DNA of 64,000 bases from Leptospiraceae bacterium. GTDB taxonomy: Bacteria; Spirochaetota; Leptospiria; Turneriellales; Turneriellaceae. Both the position numbers and the translations under genes were made by a program. The DNA lies in the NCBI GenBank assembly GCA_025055765.1, contig JANWWS010000012.1, forward strand, positions 1 through 64,000, given 5' to 3'. Under the pieces are notes generated by a model. It made no database searches, had not been told where the DNA came from, and saw only the letters and a program-made list of their open reading frames with translations. Below, piece after piece: positions 35,313 through 43,793 of this stretch (within the stretch, counting starts at the first letter, position 1; each line of letters opens with the position of its first letter).

Positions 35313-35605
35313 ATGCGGTTTCGAGTTTCATTAATTATCTTTCGCAGCTCTTTAAAGCTTTGGGTTAGACATTTTTCACAGATGCTTTTTTGAAAGGTCC
35401 GCTCGACAATCTCCCCACAGTGCACACAATGTTGAAATTCAAGCTGATGAGCCTCATCTTTTTTTTGGGACTTAACCTTTTTCCTGGAGCCTAAAAGTCC
35501 CCTTGCTCTCACTTTTGACTGGCTAGAAGACCAAAACAAACTGTCAAACGAATTGGCTGAAAAAACATAGACCCAGCATCTCAACACATTAGCATATTTA
35601 TACAA
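35309..35605 (-). CDS. Small zinc-ribbon protein
   Basis: Up to 98 residues. The C-terminal 50 residues contain two Cys pairs, CVHCGE and CEKC, 14 residues apart, a likely zinc ribbon, followed by a helical tail. The first 30 residues (MYKYANVLRCWVYVF...) look unlike a soluble small protein and may not be translated; an internal GTG (VRARGLL) is an alternative start. Its stop overlaps the start of the fructosamine kinase-like gene by four bases. The function is unknown; such ribbons bind nucleic acid or proteins. Confidence 0.5.
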   Translation of the reverse strand: MYKYANVLRCWVYVFSANSFDSLFWSSSQSKVRARGLLGSRKKVKSQKKDEAHQLEFQHCVHCGEIVERTFQKSICEKCLTQSFKELRKIINETRNRI

Positions 35606-35792
35606 TTTCCATGGGAAGGTAAGTTAGAAAAGACATAATACCCCAAATATCCCTTTTCAAACAACCTGCGCTTAAAAAATCACTTACTTTGCCATTTTGA
35701 TTTAAATTACACCACAGCTCTTTGGCCAATAGGCCTTCAAAGTATCAACCCACGAAATCCTTTTGCCAGACAAGCTTATCAGCAAAAGTACC

Positions 35793-36401
35793 TTACTTTC
35801 CCCCCCACATTTTGCGCAAGAAAGGCCCTCTTCCCGAGCCTTCCTTGTATATTTGGTAATGAAGGGGATTTTTTAAGTAATACTTCTGATGATATTCTTC
35901 CGCTTCGTAAAAGGCCGAGGCGGGAGTTATTTTGGTTACGATGGGCTTATTAAAGTAACCTAGGCTCTTTACTTTTTCCTTAACTTTCTCCGCTACTAAT
36001 TTTTGCGCCTCATTAAAATAAAAAATTTCTGTGCGGTATTGCGATCCTCTATCGGCAAATTGCCCGTTTTCCTGGGTTGGATCGATATTACGGAAAAATA
36101 CCTCCACAAGCTCTTCATAGGAAATAAGTTTGGGATCAAAAATCACAAGGATAGCCTCCGCATGCCCCGTAGTACCACGGCATACTTCCTCATACGTAGG
36201 ATTTTCCTTATGCCCACCAGTATAGCCCACCTTTGTCTCGATAACCCCCCTTAGGTTGTCAAAAGCAGGCTGCATACACCAAAAGCAACCTCCCGCAAAA
36301 AGAGCTTTTTCGTAATGGTTTTCCATAACAATCTCCCAAGCAAGGCTAATTTCCCTAGGAAATATAAAGCAAAATAGCACCAACTTAACAAAAAATCGCA
36401 T
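35793..36401 (-). CDS. msrA: Exported peptide methionine sulfoxide reductase A
   Basis: A 202-residue MsrA. The catalytic GGCFWCMQPAF is intact (Cys about residue 40), as are GYTGGHKENPTYEEVCRG, GHAEAI and the closing GSQYRTEIFY. It reduces methionine-S-sulfoxide in proteins. The N-terminus MRFFVKLVLFCFIFPREISLAWE looks like a signal peptide, so the enzyme probably acts in the periplasm. It begins only three bases after the tonB-like gene, placing it at the end of the putative B12-controlled operon. No MsrB is fused or adjacent. After its stop there is no obvious terminator before 35605. Confidence 0.9.
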   Translation of the reverse strand: MRFFVKLVLFCFIFPREISLAWEIVMENHYEKALFAGGCFWCMQPAFDNLRGVIETKVGYTGGHKENPTYEEVCRGTTGHAEAILVIFDPKLISYEELVEVFFRNIDPTQENGQFADRGSQYRTEIFYFNEAQKLVAEKVKEKVKSLGYFNKPIVTKITPASAFYEAEEYHQKYYLKNPLHYQIYKEGSGRGPFLRKMWGGK

Positions 36402-36404
36402 AAA

Positions 36405-36863
36405 TCACTCTTTTTCTAACTCAAAGCGAAAAGAAAGAGCTATCTCACTCCCCTCAGGAAAAGGAAAAGACCATTTCATAAGGGCCTCCTCGACTGCCTT
36501 ATTGAAATCATCGTACTGGGATTTCTCAAGAAAAATAAGTTTTTGCAGGCGTTTATCTTTCCCTACCACCACTAGCACGCGTAAGCTATCTTCCCAACCA
36601 AGAGCCTTTGCTCGTGGAGGGTAGCGCAAGCTGTTGTAGAGTTCTTTTTGCCAAGATTCTACAATGTCAGAAGACAGTTGTCGTGTATTTAGAGAGGTAC
36701 TCTCCCCTCTGGGTTGTAAAGGCTTGGCAGATTTTGGGAAAGCATCGTGACTCTCGACAGAGACTTTAAGCATAGCTACATCTTTTCGGTAGGTATTTTG
36801 AGTCCAATAGAGATAAAAAAGCGCCAGATGCAAACTTAAGGAGAGCACAAAAGCATATCTCAT
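36405..36863 (-). CDS. Short TonB-family energy transducer
   Basis: A 152-residue protein with one N-terminal membrane anchor (about residues 4-18), a short periplasmic linker without the usual Pro-Glu/Pro-Lys repeats, and a C-terminal TonB-like domain: SLRYPPRAKALGWEDSLRV, where YPPRA is the family motif, then VVVGKDKRLQKLIF and FPEGSEIALSFRFELE. It should transmit proton-motive force from an ExbB/ExbD complex to the receptor encoded just upstream. ExbB and ExbD are not in the window. Its start overlaps the beta-propeller gene stop by four bases. Confidence 0.78.
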   Translation of the reverse strand: MRYAFVLSLSLHLALFYLYWTQNTYRKDVAMLKVSVESHDAFPKSAKPLQPRGESTSLNTRQLSSDIVESWQKELYNSLRYPPRAKALGWEDSLRVLVVVGKDKRLQKLIFLEKSQYDDFNKAVEEALMKWSFPFPEGSEIALSFRFELEKE

Positions 36864-37945
36864 GGCAGGTATACTAAATCAAAGGGGGGCAACCCCTCAT
36901 ACATAGTAGGGATTTCCTGCAACTGGGGCAGCTGAAATACTCTTACTTGTGGCTTTTGGTAATTACGGTCAGCAAGATAAAGGTAATGGTTATGGATTTC
37001 CATATCAGAGAAAAAACCATTGTTGCTTTGCGATTGGGCCATTAACTTTAAAATTTGCTTTGTCTGAGGGTCAAAAGCATAGAGTTTTGTGATAAACGAT
37101 GCATCCTGGCTTATGAGAAAGCCCAGGCTATGGCTGTAAAGAAGGCAGTCCATGATCTCCTCTCCCACATCATTTTCAGAAATTAAGACAGATACGGTTT
37201 GCGCCCCCAAGGAAAACTCAAGAACCCCTCCATCAAGCTCATAGTTGGCCGCAAAGCGCCCCGGAGAGGCAAAAATAAGGCTGTTGCGAAAAGCATGGTA
37301 ACGCAGAGGTGAGAGAGGGTTTGTATAAGGCAGTAGAAAGCTCGCCACAATGTTTTTTGTAGGTGGATGTATTTTTAATAAATAGCTTTGCCCCACAGGG
37401 GGCCAAATACCTGGGCCATGGCGGTTTAGCCGTTGTACAGCGAGATAAAGATAACCACCGTGGTAGTACAAACCCGAGCTTTCCGGAAGGCCATCTGCAT
37501 CCGCATAAGGTGCTAAGGATATGGTGTCCAAAAATTTGCCACTTTGGTAGTCTATAATAGCAAGATAGTTCTTGTCGTAAAGAGAGACTACCGCCTGGGT
37601 GTCATCAAGAAAGGCTAAAAAGTGGGGATTGCTGCGCCGCTCTAAAAACAACTCATAGTCTCTTGCGTAGCCATAAGCGGGTTTAAGTCTCAATATGCTG
37701 TCATGTCCCAGGCGGTTTACGACAAAGACATCCCCTCCATGGGTAAAAAGAGTGGCATCGCTGTGTATATGAGTAATATCACGATAGAAAGTGCCACCAT
37801 CTCGGCTCATGGCTGAGAGAAAAGCAGTAGTGAAATCAGTTGCGGCCACAAGGATAAGATCCGAGAAAGGTATTTGCCGCTCCTCGGGAAGGGGCAGATC
37901 GCTACAACCCCACAAAAAGATAAAGATTTTCAAATACCTTCCCAT
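36860..37945 (-). CDS. Beta-propeller-like surface lipoprotein, possible BtuG analogue
   Basis: A 361-residue lipoprotein with signal MGRYLKIFIFLWGC (Cys14). The rest consists of repeated four-stranded units of the type GGYLYLAVQRLNRHGPG, QSYLLKIHPPTKNIVAS and NHYLYLADRNYQKPQVRVFQ, the YLY.ad..... pattern of seven-bladed propellers. In Bacteroides a propeller lipoprotein (BtuG) caps the BtuB receptor and captures B12. The position here, directly after a TonB receptor under a cobalamin riboswitch, suggests the same job, though I cannot show homology. Its start lies 16 bases inside the receptor gene. Confidence 0.68.
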   Translation of the reverse strand: MGRYLKIFIFLWGCSDLPLPEERQIPFSDLILVAATDFTTAFLSAMSRDGGTFYRDITHIHSDATLFTHGGDVFVVNRLGHDSILRLKPAYGYARDYELFLERRSNPHFLAFLDDTQAVVSLYDKNYLAIIDYQSGKFLDTISLAPYADADGLPESSGLYYHGGYLYLAVQRLNRHGPGIWPPVGQSYLLKIHPPTKNIVASFLLPYTNPLSPLRYHAFRNSLIFASPGRFAANYELDGGVLEFSLGAQTVSVLISENDVGEEIMDCLLYSHSLGFLISQDASFITKLYAFDPQTKQILKLMAQSQSNNGFFSDMEIHNHYLYLADRNYQKPQVRVFQLPQLQEIPTMYEGLPPFDLVYLP

Positions 37946-39882
37946 ATCTTTTGATAGCGTAGCTCGTGAACCCTACCAGGTAACGGGTAGCCTAAAACAT
38001 CACTTTGGGTTTCATTGGTTATATTGCGCATGGTGTAGCTTAGCGAGGTAGTTTCATGTCCTGAGGGGTACCAAACAAGTCCTGTAAAAAGTCGAAAGCG
38101 CTCTCTTAGAAAGAAATGGTATGAGTTATAGCGGTCGCGAAAATTTCGCCCTATAAAATCCATGCCGCCAAAAAGGCGAAAGAAGCGGCCCCCTCCTTCT
38201 AGAAATAAATACGCCTTATGGCGGGGTCGGTAAGGTAGGTATTTGCCGTAATAATAAGCTATTTTTCCGAAATCCCGGGCATCAAGGTATTGGTAACGAA
38301 GGGCGAGCTGAGCATAGTGAAAATAGCCAAATCTTGCCTCAGTTTCCACACCCTCAAGTTGGGCAAGCCCTGCATTTACCGCTACCATAGTTCTTTGGGA
38401 ATTTTGCACAAATAAAATAAGGTCCCTGCTGGCGGTCAGAAAGTAATTCATTCTCAACTCAATACGCAGGGGGGATTTGCCGTTTTTCAAGAAAAGCCCT
38501 AAGCTATTTGTAAGGGAGCGTTCCCTTTTCAAATGAGGCGCCGGTAGAAGCAGAGCATTGTCGCCGTAGTTTTCGGCTAACGTGGGAAACCGCCCGCTTT
38601 GCCAAAAAGCGGCATAAACTTCCAAAAAGGGGTTATCTATACCCCAGAAATCTAGTGGCAAAAATCCTAGGTGAAGCAAAAGCGTTTCTTGCACCCCACT
38701 TCGCCTAGCATAGTGACGTAGGCCATCTCTTTCCTGCCCTGGCTCATCTTGCAAAAAATGTCCCTTGGCAAAAAACAAAAGCCGCACATATTTTTCCCAC
38801 GGTAGGATATGAAAGGAATTCGCTAGTTCTGCTTCCCGGCGGCGAGCAAAATCTTTCTGATCTTGCCACATTCGGCTTTCCCTTAGGTGGAGCTCCACCT
38901 TATTTTGAAGCTCGATTTGAAAATATTCTAGCGAAGAGCTGGCTGCTAAGCTCAGGTTTTGCCTTTCGCTGTGGCTAAAACCCGTGGCTAGTTCATAGAG
39001 AGGATCCTTGAGACGCTGGTTCTGGTAGTTAGCAAAAACCTGGCTTTGCCAGAGAAAGCTTTCCCCTACAGGAACTTCGTGGCGCAGGGCAAATATGCCT
39101 CTCTGGTTTTGCAGTCGTACCTGCTCTGTGGGCACACCAATGGGTCCTGGTAGCCCTCTTTCTTTAACAAAAACATCTCCTAAGAAAGAGAAGGTGTGCT
39201 CTCTCCATGGTTTCTTGTAAAAACCAGTATATCCTCCTTGCAAAAAATCTTCATTTTTACGCAGGGCAAATCTGTCCTCTCTATGTCTTGCAAAAAGGCT
39301 TGCATCTTCTTGATAAAGATAGCGGTTTTCACTGCCCGCAATTTCAGCATAGTGGATTTGTCGATCAAGCATGACACCACTGCCCAGGGCTCCCCCACCT
39401 AAACTGTGTAGTTGCGAGTTAACCCATACTCTTCTTTCCTTTGCTTTTTTTAAGCGAAAGTCTAATGCTCCGGCAGGAAAACTACCGGCAAGATGCGTTG
39501 CAGTGGAGTTAGGGTAGAGATCCACCGACTCAAAAAGGAAAAGAGGTAGATTTTCTAAATTAAAACTACCTCCATAGGGGTCATTGAGAGGTATCCCTTC
39601 AAAGTAGACACCGCTATTTTCTGGGCTTTGGCCACGCAAAAACATGACACTATGGGTTCCGGGGGGCCCATAGCGGTTCACATAGATGCTGCTTTGGCGC
39701 GCGAGAGCTTCTGCTATGTTCGAAGCACCATAACTTTCTTCTACTAAGTTTATTTTCTGCGAGAGGATTTCCCTACCACTTTGTTCTTTCTTATCACGAA
39801 CCACAATGGGCACATCGGCAAAGATAGGAGCAAGAAAGATAAGGGAAAGGAAAAAACCTCCTTTTTTACTCGTTTTCCACAT
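37930..39882 (-). CDS. btuB: TonB-dependent outer membrane receptor, probable B12 transporter
   Basis: A 650-residue receptor. The signal peptide MWKTSKKGGFFLSLIFLAPIFA sets the start at ATG 39882; upstream in-frame residues overlap the preceding gene. A TonB-box-like VPIVVRDKK lies at the mature N-terminus. The plug domain follows (about residues 45-150) with SNIAEALARQSSIYVNRYG and FLRGQSPENSGVYFEGIPLNDPYGG (two parts), and the remainder is a beta-barrel ending in an aromatic-rich strand with final Ile. The substrate call rests on the cobalamin riboswitch upstream; other TonB receptors for iron or nickel look similar. It overlaps both neighbours by about 16 bases. Confidence 0.82.
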   Translation of the reverse strand: MWKTSKKGGFFLSLIFLAPIFADVPIVVRDKKEQSGREILSQKINLVEESYGASNIAEALARQSSIYVNRYGPPGTHSVMFLRGQSPENSGVYFEGIPLNDPYGGSFNLENLPLFLFESVDLYPNSTATHLAGSFPAGALDFRLKKAKERRVWVNSQLHSLGGGALGSGVMLDRQIHYAEIAGSENRYLYQEDASLFARHREDRFALRKNEDFLQGGYTGFYKKPWREHTFSFLGDVFVKERGLPGPIGVPTEQVRLQNQRGIFALRHEVPVGESFLWQSQVFANYQNQRLKDPLYELATGFSHSERQNLSLAASSSLEYFQIELQNKVELHLRESRMWQDQKDFARRREAELANSFHILPWEKYVRLLFFAKGHFLQDEPGQERDGLRHYARRSGVQETLLLHLGFLPLDFWGIDNPFLEVYAAFWQSGRFPTLAENYGDNALLLPAPHLKRERSLTNSLGLFLKNGKSPLRIELRMNYFLTASRDLILFVQNSQRTMVAVNAGLAQLEGVETEARFGYFHYAQLALRYQYLDARDFGKIAYYYGKYLPYRPRHKAYLFLEGGGRFFRLFGGMDFIGRNFRDRYNSYHFFLRERFRLFTGLVWYPSGHETTSLSYTMRNITNETQSDVLGYPLPGRVHELRYQKIWEGI

Positions 39883-40756
39883 ATCGTGCCAGCACGCCGT
39901 CAATATCGGGGCCATTTGACATGGAATCCGTTACAAAAAAACTTCCTGTGTCAGGGTTTATACGGCGTGCTGCCGGTACCAGTCGTAGGTAGATAAAACC
40001 AGAAGTCTTTAATTCATCTCGTAAGGAAGCGGTGCAGCCAGTATCCCAATAGTTATTGTCAGAAAGCGCATCAAGGTCAAAGAGATCTCCCCCCCCAAGA
40101 TCACCTTCCCCATTATGGTCGTTATCTTGAAAAAGTTCGGCAATGGAATAGTTCCTTGTACTGTCCTCCTGGTTGTAGTTTACCGGGGTTTTGCCCGCAA
40201 AGCGCTGCCAATACTGGGGATCTCGGGAATAAATAGTCTCGGGCCTATGGGTATAATTGGGGTTAAAGCCACACCAGCGCGTTTTGTCATTAGATACCTC
40301 TACAATAAGAAGGTCCATGAATCGGTTTGTGGGATTTTCCCCAATGTAGAAACCATTTTCATAGACAATGAAATCAGGCCCTGAACCATTTATTATTTTC
40401 TTACCTGCCCAGCGCAAAATGAGATGGCTCGAGGCCCCACCACAGGCCCCACTTGAGGAACTGTTGTCTAGGGAAAAGACGTCCAGGCTACCATTAAGAA
40501 AGCCAGATCCTCTTATGCCATTGACCGCCTTGTTTTGGTCACAAAAAGCGGAACAATTATGGCCAGGTGCTTCTACAACCACATTAGCTAAGTAGAAGCT
40601 TACCCCATGGTTGAGTGAGCCCCGGCATTCGTTTTCCTCTCGAGTAGAGGTGTTTGTGTGAGGATGTTCCCGAAAAGCTTCCTCTTCAAGCCGGGCACAG
40701 GAAGAGAAAACGATGAGCCAGAAAAGCCCATAGGGGCGCAAGAAATTTTGCTTCAT
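39866..40756 (-). CDS. Surface lipoprotein of the B12 uptake operon
   Basis: A 296-residue lipoprotein: MKQNFLRPYGLFWLIVFSSC gives a lipobox FSSC. The mature part contains LILRWAGKKIINGSGPDFIVYENGF and IVEVSNDKTRWCGFN (two segments), a beta-sandwich pattern I associate with the "cell surface protein" lipoproteins beside BtuB receptors in Bacteroidetes. Acidic Asp/Asn/Gly stretches (DNDHNGEGDLGGGD) suggest calcium binding. Start ATG 40756 has AAAGGAGG five bases upstream. As first gene after the riboswitch it is probably a B12-binding or receptor-accessory protein; this is inference. Confidence 0.7.
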   Translation of the reverse strand: MKQNFLRPYGLFWLIVFSSCARLEEEAFREHPHTNTSTREENECRGSLNHGVSFYLANVVVEAPGHNCSAFCDQNKAVNGIRGSGFLNGSLDVFSLDNSSSSGACGGASSHLILRWAGKKIINGSGPDFIVYENGFYIGENPTNRFMDLLIVEVSNDKTRWCGFNPNYTHRPETIYSRDPQYWQRFAGKTPVNYNQEDSTRNYSIAELFQDNDHNGEGDLGGGDLFDLDALSDNNYWDTGCTASLRDELKTSGFIYLRLVPAARRINPDTGSFFVTDSMSNGPDIDGVLARYVENE

Positions 40757-40778
40757 GTGGCCTCCTTTTTGGCCCGCA

Positions 40779-40837
40779 GGCAATCCGTTTTCCAGAATTG
40801 CCTTTTGGCAGAAGACCGTGTCCGCGGGTCTTTCTGC
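40779..40837 (-). promoter_or_regulatory. Riboswitch expression platform (two hairpins before the ribosome binding site)
   Basis: Between the aptamer and the start codon are two hairpins. One pairs 40808-40817 with 40827-40837 (GCAGAAAGACC with GGTCTTCTGC). The other pairs GGCAAT with ATTGCC (40779-40784, 40797-40802). Neither is followed by a T run, so a translational switch is more likely than termination. The nearby GGCC copies around the AAAGGAGG ribosome binding site (40761-40774) could pair and hide it. Pairing is read by eye and not energy-calculated. Confidence 0.5.
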
Positions 40838-40930
40838 ACGAGAGTTCCCGGCTTAACTGGCTTTAGCCAGCATACGGTTGCGGGTCAGCGGTGGACTCTC
40901 ACCACACTTCCTCTCACCCTCAGCTTTGGA
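40836..40930 (-). ncRNA. Cobalamin riboswitch aptamer
   Basis: On the minus strand the conserved cobalamin core is clear. GGTGAGAGTCCACCGCTGAC is followed by CCGCAACCGTATGC (together about 40904-40871), then a CTGGC..GCCAG hairpin and AAGCCGGGAA (B12 box, about 40854-40845). A closing stem GAGAG/CTCTC pairs 40911-40915 with 40840-40844. These match the consensus G-GTG-AA-TCC-C-GCTG-CCCGCAACTGT ... AAGCCAGGA. It lies 80 bases ahead of the lipoprotein-receptor operon and should repress it when adenosylcobalamin or a related form is abundant. Confidence 0.9.
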
Positions 40931-41021
40931 GGGCAGCTCCATAAAAAGCCCATGAAACATCCTGGCAAACTTTTTTTGCCTAGAAATCTTGACCCCATGT
41001 ATGGCTAGCTCTGGCTGGTTT

Positions 41022-41978
41022 ATGGACAAAATTCCCACCGCCATTACCGAAATGCTGCGCATTGATCTGCCAATCATGGCAGCACCCATGTTCCTTGTAT
41101 CCTACCCTGATTTAGTGGTGGCCGTCTCGGAGGCTGGCGGGATAGGTTGCTTTCCCTCGCTAAACTATCGCACTTTAGAAGCTTTGCGGGAAGGACTTAG
41201 GGAAATCCGGGAGCGCACGCAAAAACCCATAGGGGTAAATCTCATATTACACAAGGAGCATAACCCGAACTGGGCCAAGCAATTTGAAATTTTACTCGAA
41301 TTTAAAGTAGAACTCATTATCACAAGCCTTGGCACACCGAAATCTATTGTAGGGGAAGCAAAGTCGGTAGGAGCTAAGGTTTTTTGTGATGTGACCACTT
41401 TAAAGCATGCGCGGATTGTAGCCAAGGCCGGCGCTGATGCTCTTGTAGCTGTGGCCCAAGGAGCAGGTGGCCATGCCGGAGCTATAAGTCCCTTTAATCT
41501 CATACCCTACTTAAAAGAAGAAACGAACTTACCTGTGGTAGCCGCTGGCGGTATCACAAATGGCAGGCAAATGGCAGCGGCCTTTGCCCTAGGTGCTGAC
41601 GCCGTGTATGTGGGCACCCGTTTTATTGCTACTCATGAAGCCAAAGCTTCTGAGGAATACAAGAGACTACTTATAGAATCTCAACCAGAAGATATTGTCT
41701 ATACTCCTGAAATCTCAGGCATACCGGCCAACTGGCTTAGAGTTAGTTACGAAAAATGGAAAAATGCGAAATCACATAGCCAGGCGCATAGCCTTGAAGA
41801 GGAATACAAGCGCTGGCGCGACATATACTCAGCGGGCCACGGCGTGGCCCAAATTAAAGAAATCCTACCTGCTGTGGAGGTAATACGGCGCATGGTAGCC
41901 GAGTATGAAGAGGCTATTTCCACCTTGCCCCAGCCTCAGAAAACCGCACAATACGCAACAAAGCCAGCAAGCGAATAA
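41022..41978 (+). CDS. Nitronate monooxygenase / enoyl-reductase-like flavoprotein
   Basis: A 318-residue TIM-barrel FMN protein of the nitronate monooxygenase (2-nitropropane dioxygenase) family, related to FabK. Visible are LPIMAAPMFLVS, a GGIGCFPSLN loop, VAQGAGGHAGA with the active-site His, PVVAAGGITNGRQ and ALGADAVYVGTRF for FMN phosphate. It oxidises nitronates or acts on unknown substrates. I start at ATG 41022 (MDKIPTAITEML), in line with the family; the frame is open to 40989. Its last 65 bases overlap the convergent desaturase gene. Confidence 0.85.
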   Translation: MDKIPTAITEMLRIDLPIMAAPMFLVSYPDLVVAVSEAGGIGCFPSLNYRTLEALREGLREIRERTQKPIGVNLILHKEHNPNWAKQFEILLEFKVELIITSLGTPKSIVGEAKSVGAKVFCDVTTLKHARIVAKAGADALVAVAQGAGGHAGAISPFNLIPYLKEETNLPVVAAGGITNGRQMAAAFALGADAVYVGTRFIATHEAKASEEYKRLLIESQPEDIVYTPEISGIPANWLRVSYEKWKNAKSHSQAHSLEEEYKRWRDIYSAGHGVAQIKEILPAVEVIRRMVAEYEEAISTLPQPQKTAQYATKPASE

Positions 41979-42669
41979 TCTCGTAGGTAGCATCCCATTC
42001 AAACTTTTTTCGCGCAAAATTGCAAAGGTTGGCACGGGCGTGGTGGTTATTTTGATAAAGCTCACCCACAATCAGGAGATCAACGGGCACGGTATTGCGG
42101 GAATTGTCTCGGGTATTTTGGTAATTGCGGTAGCCGACCTTGTGGCCCAGGTAGTTGACAATACCACCCTGAATAGGCCCCAAAAACCAGTGAAGGGGTA
42201 GGAATAGGTACCAGTGGTACTCGCCTGGAGGTACAAGCCAAAGATAAAGGAAGACATATAGCGAGCCCGCAAGAATACGGTAAACCCATGAATAGCTGAG
42301 GTTTTCCATAAGTCGCCAGCGCACCAAATTTTTTGTAAACTTAGGCTTCACCTTAATGGTCCGCCGGGCTATGCCGTCATACATGGCTGCCGTGCGCATC
42401 ATCATGCGGAAAAAATTAGGGTAAACAACGGGGGAATGGGGATCCCGCTTTGTATCGGAAAAGGCATGATGCAGCCGATGCAATAGAGCATAAGTTCGTG
42501 CATTTAAAAAAGAAGGACCTTGGGCAAGCGCCGTTATGAGGTAGAAAAATTTCTCCCAAAAACGGCTCATGCGAAAATAACCATGGGCAGCATAACGGTG
42601 TAAGAAAAAAGACTGCATAAAAGCGGCAAAGAACCAATGGCCAACAAGCAAAATCGCTATGGGATTCAT
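41914..42669 (-). CDS. Membrane fatty acid desaturase (acyl-CoA delta-9 type)
   Basis: A 251-residue di-iron membrane desaturase. The three His boxes of stearoyl-CoA-type desaturases are present: HRYAAH (about residue 24), HRLHH (about 64) and ELYQNNHHARA (about 208), with the terminal FEWDATYEIIR. The N-terminal membrane pair is shorter than in typical desaturases. It would introduce a double bond into acyl chains and regulate membrane fluidity. The ATG has GGAGATC upstream. Its C-terminal end overlaps the oxygenase gene on the other strand. Confidence 0.88.
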   Translation of the reverse strand: MNPIAILLVGHWFFAAFMQSFFLHRYAAHGYFRMSRFWEKFFYLITALAQGPSFLNARTYALLHRLHHAFSDTKRDPHSPVVYPNFFRMMMRTAAMYDGIARRTIKVKPKFTKNLVRWRLMENLSYSWVYRILAGSLYVFLYLWLVPPGEYHWYLFLPLHWFLGPIQGGIVNYLGHKVGYRNYQNTRDNSRNTVPVDLLIVGELYQNNHHARANLCNFARKKFEWDATYEIIRLLALLRIVRFSEAGARWK

Positions 42670-42755
42670 GTGATCTCCTTGAAAAGCAAATGCTTTATTA
42701 TAGGAGCCGGGATCGATAGAAAAGTTGCAAAAAACTTCCTCTTCTTGAAGTGAGT

Positions 42756-43034
42756 TTACCTACACTGATAGGCGTCCGCTGTAGCGGTGTAGCGAAGGCC
42801 TAGTTTTTGATGTTGATGGGGTATTAGAGTTAATGTCATCTTGTTGGCGCCAAGTTTACGCGCTTCTGCCTTGGCTAGTTCTTCTGCCTGGGAGCGGTGA
42901 TAGGTCTGCACCGCATTGCCTACTCGAACCGTAGCGAGCTTCTGACAATTTTCTGGAATCTTGCCGCCCTCGATAACCTCAACAGCCGCAAGCAGGGAAA
43001 CAAAGGTAAAAAAGGAAAGAAAGAATTTCTTCAT
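42756..43034 (-). CDS. Small secreted DUF4156/RcsF-like protein, paralogue 1
   Basis: A 92-residue protein with a cleavable signal (MKKFFLSFFTFVSLLAAV). The mature domain has Cys30 in ENCQKLATVRVGN, a helix with AEARKLGANKMTLTL and a final Cys91 in ADAYQC. This pattern (Cys near the start, helix with A...GAN, closing AYxC) is that of the DUF4156/RcsF superfamily of small envelope proteins. It aligns without gaps to the 92-residue protein at 45555-45833. It follows the two-component genes downstream by 87 bases. Ribosome binding site AGGAGAC precedes the ATG. A sensor-accessory role is inference. Confidence 0.72.
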   Translation of the reverse strand: MKKFFLSFFTFVSLLAAVEVIEGGKIPENCQKLATVRVGNAVQTYHRSQAEELAKAEARKLGANKMTLTLIPHQHQKLGLRYTATADAYQCR

Positions 43035-43121
43035 AAAAGTCTCCTGTTGTGAATTTTATGTGTATTTCTTATTTACAGACAAGCGAGAGACTACGGGGAA
43101 AAATCCGTATAAATACGGAGA

Positions 43122-43793
43122 CTAATCATCCATTTCTTCTAGGGAAACAATGCCATGGCGCAAAGCAAAGGTAATCAGCTCTTGGATGTTTTTTAAGTCT
43201 AGTTTTTGCATGACATTGGCTCTGTGGGATTCTACTGTGCGCACACTTATCCCTAGTTCATCGGCAATTTCTCGATTGGTATGCCCAAGGGCAGCCAAGC
43301 GCAATATCTCTCTCTCCCTCCTTGTCAAAAGCTCTATGGCAAGCTCACTGCGCTCCTGCCCCTGGCCTAAAGCTAAGGCCTCTGTGATCTTGGAAGAATA
43401 TGACTTCCCCCCTTGCAAAACCGTATTTATGGTAAATTTAAGATGGTCGAAGATGTCTTCTTTAAGCACATAACCCTCCACACCCATTTGCACGGCCTTT
43501 TCAAAAATCTGCCTTTCTTTGTGGATCGTAAGAACAATGAACTTTGTATCTGGCAATGTCTTTTTTATTTCACGAATTGCATCTAGTCCATTCATTTTAG
43601 GCATGGATAGATCACACAAAATAAGATCAGGTTTAAGCCTCAAAGCCTCCTCCACAAGCTTTTTCCCGTCGTGGCATTCCGAGACCACTTCAAGTTTAGG
43701 GTCCTCACTTAAAAGGGCTCGCATACCCCTAAGTAAAATAGGGTGATCATCTGCTAAAATTACTTTATACTTGGAGTTTTTTGGGGATGACAA
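43122..43793 (-). CDS. NarL/LuxR-family response regulator
   Basis: A receiver plus LuxR-type helix-turn-helix regulator. The receiver has the acidic pair in VILADDHPILLRGM, the phosphorylatable Asp in LILCDLSMPKMNG, Thr in FIVLTIHKE and Lys in YVLKEDIF. The DNA-binding half has LTRREREILRLAALGHTNREIA and SVRTVESHRANVMQKL (separate segments). I favour a TTG start at 43793, with ACGGAGG six bases upstream; a GTG at 43811 is the other option. Either start overlaps the kinase gene, so the pair is translationally coupled. Confidence 0.88.
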   Translation of the reverse strand: MSSPKNSKYKVILADDHPILLRGMRALLSEDPKLEVVSECHDGKKLVEEALRLKPDLILCDLSMPKMNGLDAIREIKKTLPDTKFIVLTIHKERQIFEKAVQMGVEGYVLKEDIFDHLKFTINTVLQGGKSYSSKITEALALGQGQERSELAIELLTRREREILRLAALGHTNREIADELGISVRTVESHRANVMQKLDLKNIQELITFALRHGIVSLEEMDD

